A DNA stretch of 37,487 nucleotides from a virus, in the IMG/VR virus record IMGVR_UViG_3300048672_000271, positions 1 to 37,487 of that record. One strand, 5' to 3'. The first letter of the stretch is position 1. Each line of letters begins with the position of its first letter. A model generated the notes under the pieces. The model saw only the letters and a list, made by a program, of their open reading frames with translations, had not been told where the DNA came from and did no database searches. Below are positions 21,265 to 28,795 of this stretch, in pieces. The position numbers and the translations under genes were made by a program.

Positions 21265-23114
21265 GCCATTTCTCCTCTTTGTGGCGGTGCCTGCGGTGCC
21301 ATAGCCTGAACTTCTGCGTTGTATAGCTGTAACTGAGTGCCAGCTTCCTTTGATTCTGCGTCGGCAAGGTTCTTAATGCCAACTGTACGGAGATTAGCTA
21401 CCTCGCGGCGTAACTTCTCAAGCGTCAACAGTTTAATTTCCTGCTCCATCGGGTCAGGCGGAGCTTGCTGGCCTATACCTTTCAACTTCTCGATAAGCTG
21501 TTTTTTATTCCTGAGAGAAGACGCTTGCAGCATGATTTCCAAGCCCATCGGCTTCAATTCATCCGGCATGGCGGGGAATAACTGTGCAAGTTGCTCGTAC
21601 TGTTCAGCCTGAATGGTCACGGTATCAGGGACATCATCAAGGATAATGTCAACATCCAGTTCTGCTACGTTGTTTTCAATCACCGGCTGCTGTGCGCGGG
21701 GGTCCATCATTATCTGCTGTATCTGTTCGGGTGCGAGCTGTTCACCCTGCGCTTGTAGTTGCTTAATCATCTGCTCGCCTGCGGTGGTGGGGATATTCAG
21801 CCCGACATACTTCGGCGTATCTTCATCGTCGGTAACCCTGATCCACTTCTCGACGGTCCAGTATTTCTTGACTGCATACCACATCAAGCGGTAATTGCGA
21901 TGCTCCCAATCTCTCAAGCCGTCAATCGGTAGTGAGGTCTCAGTATTGCCGCCCTGCTGCAATGCTTGGATAGCCCTACCGGATAAGTCGCGGCTTTCTG
22001 CGCCTGTTAAGGCTGCATTTGGCCCCTGTGCATCAATCTCGGCCTTGGCCTCCTGTAGCATCTGGAAGTTGCCTGCGGCCATGTCGTTAGTCGGTACGAG
22101 GTCAAACTTCATACCTGGTGTTTGCTCAACGTGTCCATCAGGTTTGGCGAGTTCGCGCTTCATGGCGTTTACATCTGCAACAGCGCCCTTCTCCCCGATG
22201 GTCTGTCGGGAGTTCATCAGATGTAGACCTTTAGACCGGCGCTTATTGATCTCGTCCTGCATTGATATATATTGACGGACCTGCCCGTAGCGGTTGCCGT
22301 CGCGGTCAACATACAGGCTTTGATATTCAAGGGAAGGGATTGAATCGCCGTCATCATCCACGAAAGGTGATAACACAGGTTCTTTGATATATCCTGACTT
22401 GGTAAAGAAACAGCCGTACCACTGGCCTTGCTCAAGGTGTTCCATGTAGACGATTCTTACGCGGTTGCGCTTGGTGTCTACCCATCTGTTATGAGGCTTG
22501 TCGTCAAAGGTTTCTGTGCCGGCAGAACTCCATGTATCGGTTAAGACCTTTTCAGCGTCTTTGCCGAACATTTCAAGGGCATCTTCTTTGTCCTGCCAGA
22601 TAACAATACCCTTGTACTTGGCATCGGAAAAGTTTTTAGCCCTTGAGTGCGGATCATAAAACTGCCGGTCCCACGGAACATGAGTAGGGTTAATCTCGTA
22701 ACCGCCTTTCTTCTCGGTAATTACAAGCTGAGTGCCGTATGTGCCGTATTTCAGGCCGTCTTCGTAGCAAAGTGACTTGGTGCGGTTGAATGAGGATTTA
22801 TCGCAGATATAGCGTAAAGAATCTGTAGCGGCGTTGGCTGCTTCTTCGTCTACTTGTGGGTTGCGGGGAAATGCTTTGGGATCGGTGCGGGACTTCAACT
22901 CTTGCCCAAGCATAAAGTCAATCTTGGGTTTGATGCGGTTGTTGATTACAGGAGGTTGCTTACGCTTGGCAAGTATGTCTATTTCTTCTTTGGTAAGCTG
23001 GTTTCCATCGTAGTAGTCAGCATCACGCTCGGATAGCGTTCTAGCGTCTAGCGTGGAGTCCTCTGCTGCTTCAAACCACTGTACAAGCGTTGCGTGGTCG
23101 GTCTTGTATGCCAT
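21261..23114 (-). CDS. P22-like portal protein (617 aa)
   Basis: The start (MAYKTDHATLVQWFEAAEDS) and DADYYDGNQLTKEEIDIL, then KRKQPPVINNRIKPKIDFML, match the N-terminal part of P22 gp1-type portals. HVPWDRQFYDPHSRAKNFSD belongs to the wing region. The C-terminal 80 residues are helical and Gln-rich, suiting a short barrel. The length is close to other members (about 600-725 residues). AGGAGCAGACAA precedes the ATG. The portal forms the dodecameric DNA channel at the packaging vertex and binds terminase and the gp4-like adaptor. Confidence 0.88.
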   Translation of the reverse strand: MAYKTDHATLVQWFEAAEDSTLDARTLSERDADYYDGNQLTKEEIDILAKRKQPPVINNRIKPKIDFMLGQELKSRTDPKAFPRNPQVDEEAANAATDSLRYICDKSSFNRTKSLCYEDGLKYGTYGTQLVITEKKGGYEINPTHVPWDRQFYDPHSRAKNFSDAKYKGIVIWQDKEDALEMFGKDAEKVLTDTWSSAGTETFDDKPHNRWVDTKRNRVRIVYMEHLEQGQWYGCFFTKSGYIKEPVLSPFVDDDGDSIPSLEYQSLYVDRDGNRYGQVRQYISMQDEINKRRSKGLHLMNSRQTIGEKGAVADVNAMKRELAKPDGHVEQTPGMKFDLVPTNDMAAGNFQMLQEAKAEIDAQGPNAALTGAESRDLSGRAIQALQQGGNTETSLPIDGLRDWEHRNYRLMWYAVKKYWTVEKWIRVTDDEDTPKYVGLNIPTTAGEQMIKQLQAQGEQLAPEQIQQIMMDPRAQQPVIENNVAELDVDIILDDVPDTVTIQAEQYEQLAQLFPAMPDELKPMGLEIMLQASSLRNKKQLIEKLKGIGQQAPPDPMEQEIKLLTLEKLRREVANLRTVGIKNLADAESKEAGTQLQLYNAEVQAMAPQAPPQRGEMA

Positions 23115-23215
23115 TTGTCTGCTCCTGGCTGCTGTTAGGCGGCAAAGGGGTCAATTTTCAACTGTCTATTTTTATTACACAAAATGCCATGCGCTCAGTA
23201 CAAAAACACTTTGAT

Positions 23216-24604
23216 TTATATCGTCTTCCAATCGTTTTCCGGTTCTTCGTTAAAGGCGTTGTCCCAGCGGTCTTTTTCTGGTTCCGGTTCAGTCTTTGGC
23301 ATTACCCACGGCCTTGACATGCAAGCATAACGTATCTCGTCGGCTATGTGGTCTTCCCCATCTGTGTCGATATCTTCAATTTTGTTCTTGTCATGTTGCA
23401 TGCCTGGTAAAGTTCTGATGGTGTCAACGCAGGTATTGAAAAAGTAAATCATCGGCTGTCCATCTATGCCGATAAGCCTGTTATTTATCTGCGTCCATCC
23501 TGGCTGTCTCTTATTGTCTCCCGGCTTCCAAGCCAAAGGTAGCATTGATTGAGCTATTGAAGGGCCACCATTCTCTGCGAATATAGCAGGGTCGGCAACC
23601 CTGTAAGCCATGTTCTCATTCTCGCGTTCTTTGATACCACTTGCAACGGCTTGAGCTGACATTTTAAGCCCTACGTTCGGACGGGCCATGCCGTACCATT
23701 CCCTGTACCGTATCAACGCGCCTGATGGGTATTTTGGCAGCGTACCGTCTGAGACTGCCCACCATCCCACAGAGAACGGATGCGATGAACCCCAATCGAA
23801 AGAGCAAAAACGCGTCCAATCAGCGGGTATCTCAAAAGGTGCGATAACATGCTTATTACTGTCCCACCTTGAAAAGAACGCCCCTGCTACGATATCCCAA
23901 GCGCCCTCTGTCCATGCCTTTCTTAGAGCTTCGTTGCCTGATGTAGCGGCTAGTATCCTGTTGCGATAATTCGGGTCGTTCCTCACAAGTATCTGGTTAT
24001 CTGATAGTTTGGAAGGTATGAACATCCTTGTAAAGCCCGTTTCGGGGTCCGTATAAGGTGTGAACGGCGGGGATATATCAACATATCTCCCCTTTACCCA
24101 AACATGACCGATGCCGCCAGGATTGCCGGTTGATCTCATTGAGCAAGGCACGCCATTGGCTGAACGCAGAGTTGACAACATTTTTAAAAGACCGTCGGGA
24201 GTTGGATACTCAGTTACTTCGTCAAAGCTGATTCGTGTATATTGGTGGCCGTGATATCTGCCGTAATCCTTCTCGTTTTCGATATACCGCATTTTGACTG
24301 TTGCGCCGTTCGGCCAATACCAGCAGTTAGAAAACGGGTAATTGCCTGATGGCTGAGTCCTGAATGATGCGCCTGATGCGGTGAATATCTCTACCGCCCT
24401 GCTTTGTAGTTCCTCCATCTCAGGGTATGTTTTACGAAACATAATCCCGTTGGAGTGCTTACCATATTTCAAGGCTCCGTCTTCTTGGTAGCCTAGCTGT
24501 AAATCGGATTTACCCCCACCACGTTCACCACCAAAGAATAACTCATCGCACCAATCAGCTTCAAGTGCCGCTAACTGAGGTCCCTGTTGTGGTATCCAGG
24601 CCAT
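23216..24604 (-). CDS. Terminase large subunit (462 aa)
   Basis: The N-terminal ATPase has a Walker A motif GGERGGGKS (25-33) and a Walker B motif with catalytic Glu (ISFDE, 125-129). The C-terminal RNase H-like nuclease has SFDWG with Asp270 and an acidic EDHIADEIRYA near 425. This is a complete Terminase_6-type packaging motor that cuts and translocates DNA into the prohead through the portal. It overlaps the terminase small-subunit gene by 44 bases. About 100 bases without a gene follow before the portal. Confidence 0.92.
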   Translation of the reverse strand: MAWIPQQGPQLAALEADWCDELFFGGERGGGKSDLQLGYQEDGALKYGKHSNGIMFRKTYPEMEELQSRAVEIFTASGASFRTQPSGNYPFSNCWYWPNGATVKMRYIENEKDYGRYHGHQYTRISFDEVTEYPTPDGLLKMLSTLRSANGVPCSMRSTGNPGGIGHVWVKGRYVDISPPFTPYTDPETGFTRMFIPSKLSDNQILVRNDPNYRNRILAATSGNEALRKAWTEGAWDIVAGAFFSRWDSNKHVIAPFEIPADWTRFCSFDWGSSHPFSVGWWAVSDGTLPKYPSGALIRYREWYGMARPNVGLKMSAQAVASGIKERENENMAYRVADPAIFAENGGPSIAQSMLPLAWKPGDNKRQPGWTQINNRLIGIDGQPMIYFFNTCVDTIRTLPGMQHDKNKIEDIDTDGEDHIADEIRYACMSRPWVMPKTEPEPEKDRWDNAFNEEPENDWKTI

Positions 24605-25073
24605 GATGCTTTAACCATTCCTCTCTGGTGATTGAAGGGCGGTTCACAATTTCAAGCGGCTTTTCAGGGTCGCCTATGACTTCTTGCGTTACCTTGTCGC
24701 CGTATTTCTTAGGTGCCAGTTTTGAAGCTAACCACTTGCGTGCGTCTATCTGGAGCCGTGAGCGTTCAACCATATCTCCCGTGGTTGTCTCAATGCCTGA
24801 TGCTTTCTCTGTGGTCTTAACTCCAATTCGACACTCATCTGCTATCGACCGGATTTGTGCGGCCATGAAATCAGCTTGTAATTCTTTTGCGCGCGCGTAT
24901 TTGCGACATAATTTCTCATCATCTGCAATCCATCTAGCAAAAGTTCTGCCTGTTGGTGCTTCTTGCATTGTTTCGCATACTTCCCACAAAGACCTGTCGC
25001 TGTTTGCTATCTCTTCACATATGAGGTCGCATATCCGATGTTTGTCAATCTCTGGGGTTGCTTTGCGTGCCAT
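24561..25073 (-). CDS. Terminase small subunit (170 aa)
   Basis: The N-terminal 60 residues (MARKATPEIDKHRICDLICE) hold a helix-turn-helix-like region (SLWEVCETMQEAPTGRTFARWI). QIDARKWLASKLAPKKYGDK is the signature of Sf6 gp1-type small subunits. It recognises the packaging site and delivers DNA to the large subunit. AGGGGATTACGCGTA precedes the ATG, which overlaps the previous stop by one base. Confidence 0.85.
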   Translation of the reverse strand: MARKATPEIDKHRICDLICEEIANSDRSLWEVCETMQEAPTGRTFARWIADDEKLCRKYARAKELQADFMAAQIRSIADECRIGVKTTEKASGIETTTGDMVERSRLQIDARKWLASKLAPKKYGDKVTQEVIGDPEKPLEIVNRPSITREEWLKHHGLDTTTGTSVSGT

Positions 25074-25399
25074 TACGCGTAATCCCCTTCGACATAATCA
25101 CAGTTGCGCTTGACGGCAAGGGCTATAACCCGCTTGTGTGTTTCGCCTATGGTGGTTGTAATGGTGTTGGTGATTTCGTGACGGCCTGGTGAAGCGGTTA
25201 TTTTTGCTGTTGCTGATGTGGTTGTGTTGGAAGGATTTGCGACTGATGCTGTTGATGCTTCCCATGTGCTTGTTGATATCTCGGATGTTTGTAGAATTGA
25301 AGCGTAATTGATTGCGTATTGAAGGGTCTCCCCTTCCTGCTGAGTGGCGGGAAATCGGAAATACTGTGCGGCGTTTATGGTGCGGTCATTTATGTTCAT
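25073..25399 (-). CDS. Beta-rich late protein before the terminase genes (108 aa)
   Basis: MNINDRTINAAQYFRFPATQ opens a protein whose middle (ILQTSEISTSTWEASTASVA, then TTTSATAKITASPGRHEITN, TTTIGETHKRVIALAVKR) follows the strand pattern of the Ig-like fibre-tail adaptor proteins common in podoviruses. GGAGACGGA precedes the ATG. It is the first gene after the late promoter at 25425-25453. Its virion role is inferred from similarity of pattern. Confidence 0.6.
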   Translation of the reverse strand: MNINDRTINAAQYFRFPATQQEGETLQYAINYASILQTSEISTSTWEASTASVANPSNTTTSATAKITASPGRHEITNTITTTIGETHKRVIALAVKRNCDYVEGDYA

Positions 25400-25424
25400 T
25401 CCGTCTCCAATGGTATTATGCCGT

Positions 25425-25453
25425 TACATAGCATATTTTTAATGGCATGTCAA
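25425..25453 (-). promoter_or_regulatory. Promoter at the head of the late region
   Basis: The minus strand reads TTGACA (25453-25448), 17 bases, TATGTA (25430-25425), with TGC before the -10 box. It closely resembles the promoter at 20898-20926. It precedes the adaptor-like gene and the terminase-portal block. Confidence 0.65.
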
Positions 25454-25459
25454 TTCTTA

Positions 25460-25978
25460 TCACTCCACTCCGTAGCGAGACTTGATCGCGGCAATCAGAT
25501 TGTCAGGCAGTAATCCTCTCCACTGTAATTCAAGTTCTTGGCAAATCTCCCTTGCCGTCTCTTTCTGTGCGGATTGGAGGGCGGAAGTGAGTTGATTTAT
25601 TTCCTTTTCCCCTTCCAAAATCTGCTTGGCTAGTGCTTCGACATGAGGCGTAATATCATTAATTGCGTTTGATAGTGTCTCATTAGCTTGTGCCAGCCTT
25701 TCATTCTCCGCTTCCACCCTTGCGTTGTCGTGGTAGTATGTGCGGCCTGAGAGCTGAGTTTTAAGGTTAGCGTTCTCTGTGGTGAGGCGCTGGATTTCAG
25801 CCTGCTGTTTTTTAAAACTGTTACCCCTGTCAACCACTTGCAAAGCAAGGTCTTTGTGCATCAGCTTCATTAATTCTATACACTGCGCTACTGTCTTGCC
25901 GGTCATATCAAACCCGCATCCATCCAAAGCATCACAAGCATCGTTAAGATTTTTCTGCATATCTTTTGTCTCGCTCAT
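25460..25978 (-). CDS. Long coiled-coil protein (172 aa), unknown
   Basis: MSETKDMQKNLNDACDALDG is followed by a Cys-containing segment and then about 100 residues of unbroken coiled coil (EIQRLTTENANLKTQLSG ... LAQANETLSNAINDI). It ends LLPDNLIAAIKSRYGVE. It overlaps the gene before it by four bases and is the last gene of the accessory cluster. No function can be assigned from sequence. Confidence 0.6.
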   Translation of the reverse strand: MSETKDMQKNLNDACDALDGCGFDMTGKTVAQCIELMKLMHKDLALQVVDRGNSFKKQQAEIQRLTTENANLKTQLSGRTYYHDNARVEAENERLAQANETLSNAINDITPHVEALAKQILEGEKEINQLTSALQSAQKETAREICQELELQWRGLLPDNLIAAIKSRYGVE

Positions 25979-26211
25979 ACTCCGTCCCTCCTGATTGACT
26001 CGGCTATGTCAGATTGCCATATTGATAAAGGTGAGTGGTCAGACGTTGGCCTGTTATTACGTCTGAATTTTTCTGCTATCTCCGCCGCCCTTTCTTTGCC
26101 AGCGGCGTAACCGGCGTTCCAGTCTTTTTTACGTATCAAGTACGTGTTGCTCCGATAGAATGGGTCGTTGCTATGCGGATATTCCTCTTTTATCATTTCC
26201 TCAAAAGTCAT
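25975..26211 (-). CDS. Small protein with WNAGYAAGKERAAEI motif (78 aa)
   Basis: GGGGAGAGTGGAGT precedes the ATG at 26211 (MTFEEMIKEEYPHSNDPFYR). The central motif WNAGYAAGKERAAEI occurs in many small phage proteins encoded among replication and accessory genes; function unknown. The motif is shared with the gene at 26856-27164, and the start region is shared with the gene at 27161-27250, both at DNA level. Confidence 0.65.
   Translation of the reverse strand: MTFEEMIKEEYPHSNDPFYRSNTYLIRKKDWNAGYAAGKERAAEIAEKFRRNNRPTSDHSPLSIWQSDIAESIRRDGV
26078..26115. repeat. Direct repeat R2, copy 1 (38 bases)
   Basis: The stretch encoding GYAAGKERAAE is repeated at 27019-27056 with one mismatch (CTTTCTTTG versus CTTTCCTTG). 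The two copies are 941 bases apart in the same orientation. Confidence 0.75.
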
Positions 26212-26231
26212 ACTCCACTCTCCCCTTGGCC
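26201..26231. repeat. Direct repeat R1, copy 1 (31 bases, ribosome site and first codons)
   Basis: The sequence covering GGCCAAGGGGAGAGTGG, the start codon and the MTFE codons is repeated at 27240-27270 with one mismatch next to the ATG. It looks like a mobile or recombined gene-start module. Confidence 0.75.
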
Positions 26232-26275
26232 CGCATCTATTTTTTTACCCAGTTCAAGTATAACTCTTTGTTAGA

Positions 26276-26677
26276 TTACTCTGCACCATCCATCGATAAG
26301 CCAACTGGTTCCGCAGGGCCGTCAAGGTTTGGATGATAGTCATCCGCCGCCAGAGGTTGCACATACTGTCGGAGACGTTCAGACGGTACGAGTTTTAAGC
26401 CTCCTGGTACATTCTGAACTTCAAAAAGCTCTTTTGGTTCCGGCCAGTGTGCCGCAAAAGTCGCGGGGTCCGCCTGGCTCAGTGCCGCCACCAGTTCCGA
26501 TGTGTCAACGTTGATAACAAAGGGGCCAATGTTGCCAGGACAATTTTCGTTACAGTTTCTTAGTTTTGGTTCCATGATTTTCTCCTTATTGATTTTTCCG
26601 CCACAGTACCAACAGCAATCAGCGTCTATTTCCATTTTCGTTACGAAGTGACCTTCTTCACAACTTGGGCATTCCAT
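26276..26677 (-). CDS. Zinc-ribbon protein with possible internal start (133 aa)
   Basis: MECPSCEEGHFVTKMEIDAD and CCWYCGGK form a small zinc ribbon. The rest (from about residue 35) is a separate polar domain with INVDTSELVAALSQADP and LKLVPSERLRQYV. An in-frame ATG at 26575 (MEPKLRNCNENCPGN) has a strong AAGGAG upstream, so a shorter 99-residue product is likely made in addition to, or instead of, the full protein. The full-length start follows the preceding stop directly (TGAATG). Function is unknown. Confidence 0.65.
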   Translation of the reverse strand: MECPSCEEGHFVTKMEIDADCCWYCGGKINKEKIMEPKLRNCNENCPGNIGPFVINVDTSELVAALSQADPATFAAHWPEPKELFEVQNVPGGLKLVPSERLRQYVQPLAADDYHPNLDGPAEPVGLSMDGAE

Positions 26678-26929
26678 TCATCCCTTCAATGCTTTATCAG
26701 CAATTTTTTGCAGCATTAATGCTTGCTCGTAAATATGCCCCGGTTCAAGCCTAGCCTTTGCAATTTTGTCCAGTGCGTCAAGGTAATTATCGCTTGCACA
26801 TGCTTCTAGTCGTTCTATCTCTGCAAACAAGACACTCATTGCTTCTTCATCTCTCTTAGGCGGTTCCTGATGAAATTCCAGATAACTTCTTAAACTCCTG
26901 ACATGTTCCTTCGCTTCGTCTACTGTCAT
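26678..26929 (-). CDS. Small helical protein (83 aa), unknown
   Basis: AGGAGGGATTT precedes the ATG at 26929. The product (MTVDEAKEHVRSLRSYLEFH, then EEAMSVLFAEIERLEACASD) is almost all helix and ends IADKALKG. Its first 74 bases overlap the end of the gene at 26856-27164. I recognise no family; it belongs to the cluster of small accessory genes. Confidence 0.6.
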   Translation of the reverse strand: MTVDEAKEHVRSLRSYLEFHQEPPKRDEEAMSVLFAEIERLEACASDNYLDALDKIAKARLEPGHIYEQALMLQKIADKALKG

Positions 26930-27164
26930 AAATCCCTCCTTCGTAATCTAACCAGCTTATTCCAGCGGGTGAACCGCTGAAACGCCAGCCGTTCTTGTTC
27001 ACTGAGGTAATTAAGCATATCTCCGCCGCCCTTTCCTTGCCAGCGGCGTAACCGGCTCGCCAAGCGGCTTCACACCATGCCGTAACTGACGGGTGGATAA
27101 AGGGGTTATCGTCTAGCCCTCTTGCTATTTTCCATTTCTCAAATTCTTTCTCAATAAAGGTCAT
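26856..27164 (-). CDS. Small protein with WRAGYAAGKERAAEI motif (102 aa)
   Basis: The ATG at 27164 (MTFIEKEFEKWKIARGLDDN) overlaps the stop of the 29-codon gene upstream, with GGGAGG nearby. The motif WRAGYAAGKERAAEI is shared with 25975-26211. After this motif the sequence becomes Gly/Ser-rich and runs 74 bases into the next gene, so the tail may be degenerate. A nested 30-codon frame (26926-27018, MLNYLSEQERLAFQRF) ends on the next start codon and may be the real coupled product. Confidence 0.5.
   Translation of the reverse strand: MTFIEKEFEKWKIARGLDDNPFIHPSVTAWCEAAWRAGYAAGKERAAEICLITSVNKNGWRFSGSPAGISWLDYEGGIYDSRRSEGTCQEFKKLSGISSGTA
27019..27056. repeat. Direct repeat R2, copy 2 (38 bases)
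   Basis: This copy encodes GYAAGKERAAE in the gene at 26856-27164; its partner is at 26078-26115, same orientation, one mismatch. Confidence 0.75.
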
Positions 27165-27250
27165 TTGTGTAACCTCCCATAAAGATACCCATAGAAAAAG
27201 GTAACAGAACATATTGCTAATATTTTTAATATATCGCACTCAAAAGTCAT
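27161..27250 (-). CDS. 29-aa membrane micro-protein
   Basis: GGGGAGAGTGGAGA precedes the ATG at 27250. The product MTFECDILKILAICSVTFFY and GYLYGRLHK is one membrane helix with a basic end. The stop overlaps the next start (ATGA). Its ribosome site and first four codons are copy 2 of repeat R1, so the gene start was shared or copied from the gene at 25975-26211. Confidence 0.5.
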   Translation of the reverse strand: MTFECDILKILAICSVTFFYGYLYGRLHK

Positions 27251-27270
27251 TCTCCACTCTCCCCTTGGCC
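27240..27270. repeat. Direct repeat R1, copy 2 (31 bases)
   Basis: Matches 26201-26231 with a single change beside the start codon, covering ribosome site, ATG and MTFE codons. Confidence 0.75.
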
Positions 27271-27277
27271 GTGGCCG

Positions 27278-27457
27278 CTAATTATGTACGATAGCCTTAA
27301 TTCGCTCTGCCGGTATCTGTGTCACATTGCCGTAAGCGTCTTTTATGATGTACCATCCCATTTCTGCTTTTCCGGTAGTGCAATAACTTCCACCGGCTCT
27401 AGACGTTTCGGGGAATGTTTCACTTGTCCCATCCATGTATTTTACGATTATCTCCAT
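27278..27457 (-). CDS. Small beta protein (59 aa), unknown
   Basis: AGGAGACAGGGG precedes the ATG at 27457 (MEIIVKYMDGTSETFPETSR). The frame is open 21 codons further upstream, into the preceding gene, but the internal ATG has the ribosome site. Strand-like segments IIVKYMDG, GWYIIKDAYG and PAERIKAIVHN suggest a compact SH3-like or small barrel fold. Function is unknown. Confidence 0.6.
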   Translation of the reverse strand: MEIIVKYMDGTSETFPETSRAGGSYCTTGKAEMGWYIIKDAYGNVTQIPAERIKAIVHN

Positions 27458-27488
27458 CCCCTGTCTCCTTTCTCCCCACTCAGGAGGG

Positions 27489-27764
27489 CTATAAACACTG
27501 TCCAAACTGCCAGTAAACAAACTCCACAGTCTTGCCGCCTTTGGTACTGGTTGAGCGCGTAAATCCGACAGGGGCCAATGCAGCGTCTATATGTTTCTCT
27601 ATCTGCTGGATAAACTCAATATCGTATTCATCAAGTCCGTGGTTGATAGTCACTACAATATCCCTTTGTTCTCCTGCCAATCCAGCCGATGCAGCGGAAG
27701 GCTGGCAATCATCACAAGGCAAAGAACCGTTTGGCATATCTCCATCAGCTTTAATCCACTCCAT
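27489..27764 (-). CDS. Hypothetical protein (91 aa)
   Basis: MEWIKADGDMPNGSLPCDDC, then a central helix (DEYDIEFIQQIEKHIDAALA) and a final TVEFVYWQFGQCL. A GGGGGCG ribosome site lies upstream. It follows the C5-methylase-like gene by 17 bases and is followed by small unknown genes. No family is recognised. Confidence 0.55.
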   Translation of the reverse strand: MEWIKADGDMPNGSLPCDDCQPSAASAGLAGEQRDIVVTINHGLDEYDIEFIQQIEKHIDAALAPVGFTRSTSTKGGKTVEFVYWQFGQCL

Positions 27765-27781
27765 ACTCGCCCCCTTATTCG

Positions 27782-28366
27782 TTATCTCGACTGACTACCC
27801 CAATGTAAAACCATCGCTTTTGCCACTCCATCAAAGGTTTTACTTCTGTCCCGTTTCCTGTTGGGTCCTGGCGGCATCTTCCACACCCTCTGTTCTCTGC
27901 CGTCAACTTTGTTTGTAGGATGTAGTGGTTGCAGGTTGTGAAGTGCAAAGCCGGTTTTTTTGGTTTCTCCGTGGCCGTGGTCATGCGGCTGGATATAGTG
28001 GACATTCGGGAGGTACTTAAAAATGACGCTTACCGGATTTTCCAGCGCCACCCTATCACTATGTTTCTTTGCCAATTCCCAAAGCGAAAGCGTCCAGTTA
28101 ATAGCATTAATTCTTTCTTGGTGACGGGGCATGTTAGTGCCATACCATCTATTGCCACTTACAGCCATTGCGGTACAGTCGGGATGCAAAATAATTAAGC
28201 CCCACTGTCTAGACGGTATGACCGCCATAATATCCTGCTGATAGTGCCATGCCGGATTGCCGCGAGTCGGTTGCAGGTCGCATGAATATGCCTCATATCC
28301 AGCATCACGAAAAGCCTTACAAACCACCTGGCTTTCTTCGCACCCTATTAAAATTGGACCATCCAT
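27782..28366 (-). CDS. DNA cytosine-C5 methyltransferase-like protein (194 aa)
   Basis: ILIGCEESQVVCKAFRDAGY matches the cofactor strand of C5 methylases in its compact phage form. HPDCTAMAVSGNRWYG carries the candidate catalytic Cys64 with PDC in place of the usual PPC. VALENPVS corresponds to the ENV motif (Glu109). The protein is about half the size of classical enzymes and lacks a clear target-recognition domain. GAAAGGAGATGAGCG precedes the ATG. It may protect phage DNA, but activity is uncertain. Confidence 0.65.
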   Translation of the reverse strand: MDGPILIGCEESQVVCKAFRDAGYEAYSCDLQPTRGNPAWHYQQDIMAVIPSRQWGLIILHPDCTAMAVSGNRWYGTNMPRHQERINAINWTLSLWELAKKHSDRVALENPVSVIFKYLPNVHYIQPHDHGHGETKKTGFALHNLQPLHPTNKVDGREQRVWKMPPGPNRKRDRSKTFDGVAKAMVLHWGSQSR

Positions 28367-28397
28367 CGCTCATCTCCTTTCTCATCAGGGTTGTGGA

Positions 28398-28622
28398 CTA
28401 ACCACGGATATGTTTCAGCCTCATTGCCTCACGGGCTTTGTCACAAGTAGCGCACTCACAATAAAAGCCTTCTCCGTATGTTTCACGGATACTGTCGCTA
28501 TGTTCTTTCAAAAATGCCTCTGCTACGATTTCCAACAACAATAGCCGTGTTGACCTGTTACTGATGGTTTTGTAACTAGCACATATCATATCGGGATTTC
28601 TTTCCCTTTGACGGCAACTCAT
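28398..28622 (-). CDS. Small Cys-containing protein (74 aa)
   Basis: The ATG at 28622 (MSCRQRERNPDMICASYKTI) overlaps the preceding stop (ATGA), with GGGGA eight bases upstream. The middle is helical (RLLLLEIVAEAFLKEHSDSI). FYCECATCDKAREAMRLK near the end could bind zinc. No family recognised. Confidence 0.55.
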   Translation of the reverse strand: MSCRQRERNPDMICASYKTISNRSTRLLLLEIVAEAFLKEHSDSIRETYGEGFYCECATCDKAREAMRLKHIRG

Positions 28623-28768
28623 TCGATTATTCCCCAATTCGCCACTATATCCATGTCTCTAGACATTGCCGGTATCCATCCTTTGCGTAACCAGATAAAC
28701 CAGTAGTGCTCAACTCGGTACTGCTCTTTCTGCTCGGCTATGATGTAATTTTCAAGGTAATCGTCCAT
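28619..28768 (-). CDS. 49-aa acidic/aromatic protein
   Basis: GGAGAGG lies upstream of the ATG at 28768. The product MDDYLENYIIAEQKEQYRVE and HYWFIWLRKGWIPAM ends ANWGIIE. Its Trp/Tyr density is unusual and could reflect a small protein-binding helix. The stop overlaps the next start. Function is unknown. Confidence 0.55.
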   Translation of the reverse strand: MDDYLENYIIAEQKEQYRVEHYWFIWLRKGWIPAMSRDMDIVANWGIIE

Positions 28769-28795
28769 TGTTTCATTTCCTCTCCTATGCCGCGA

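Noticed and set aside
23115-23215. Possible promoter between terminase and portal (TTGTAC-18-TGTAAT)
   Set aside because: The -35 match is weak and the spacer long. The 100-base gap shows no hairpin or frame, so I leave it as unassigned sequence.
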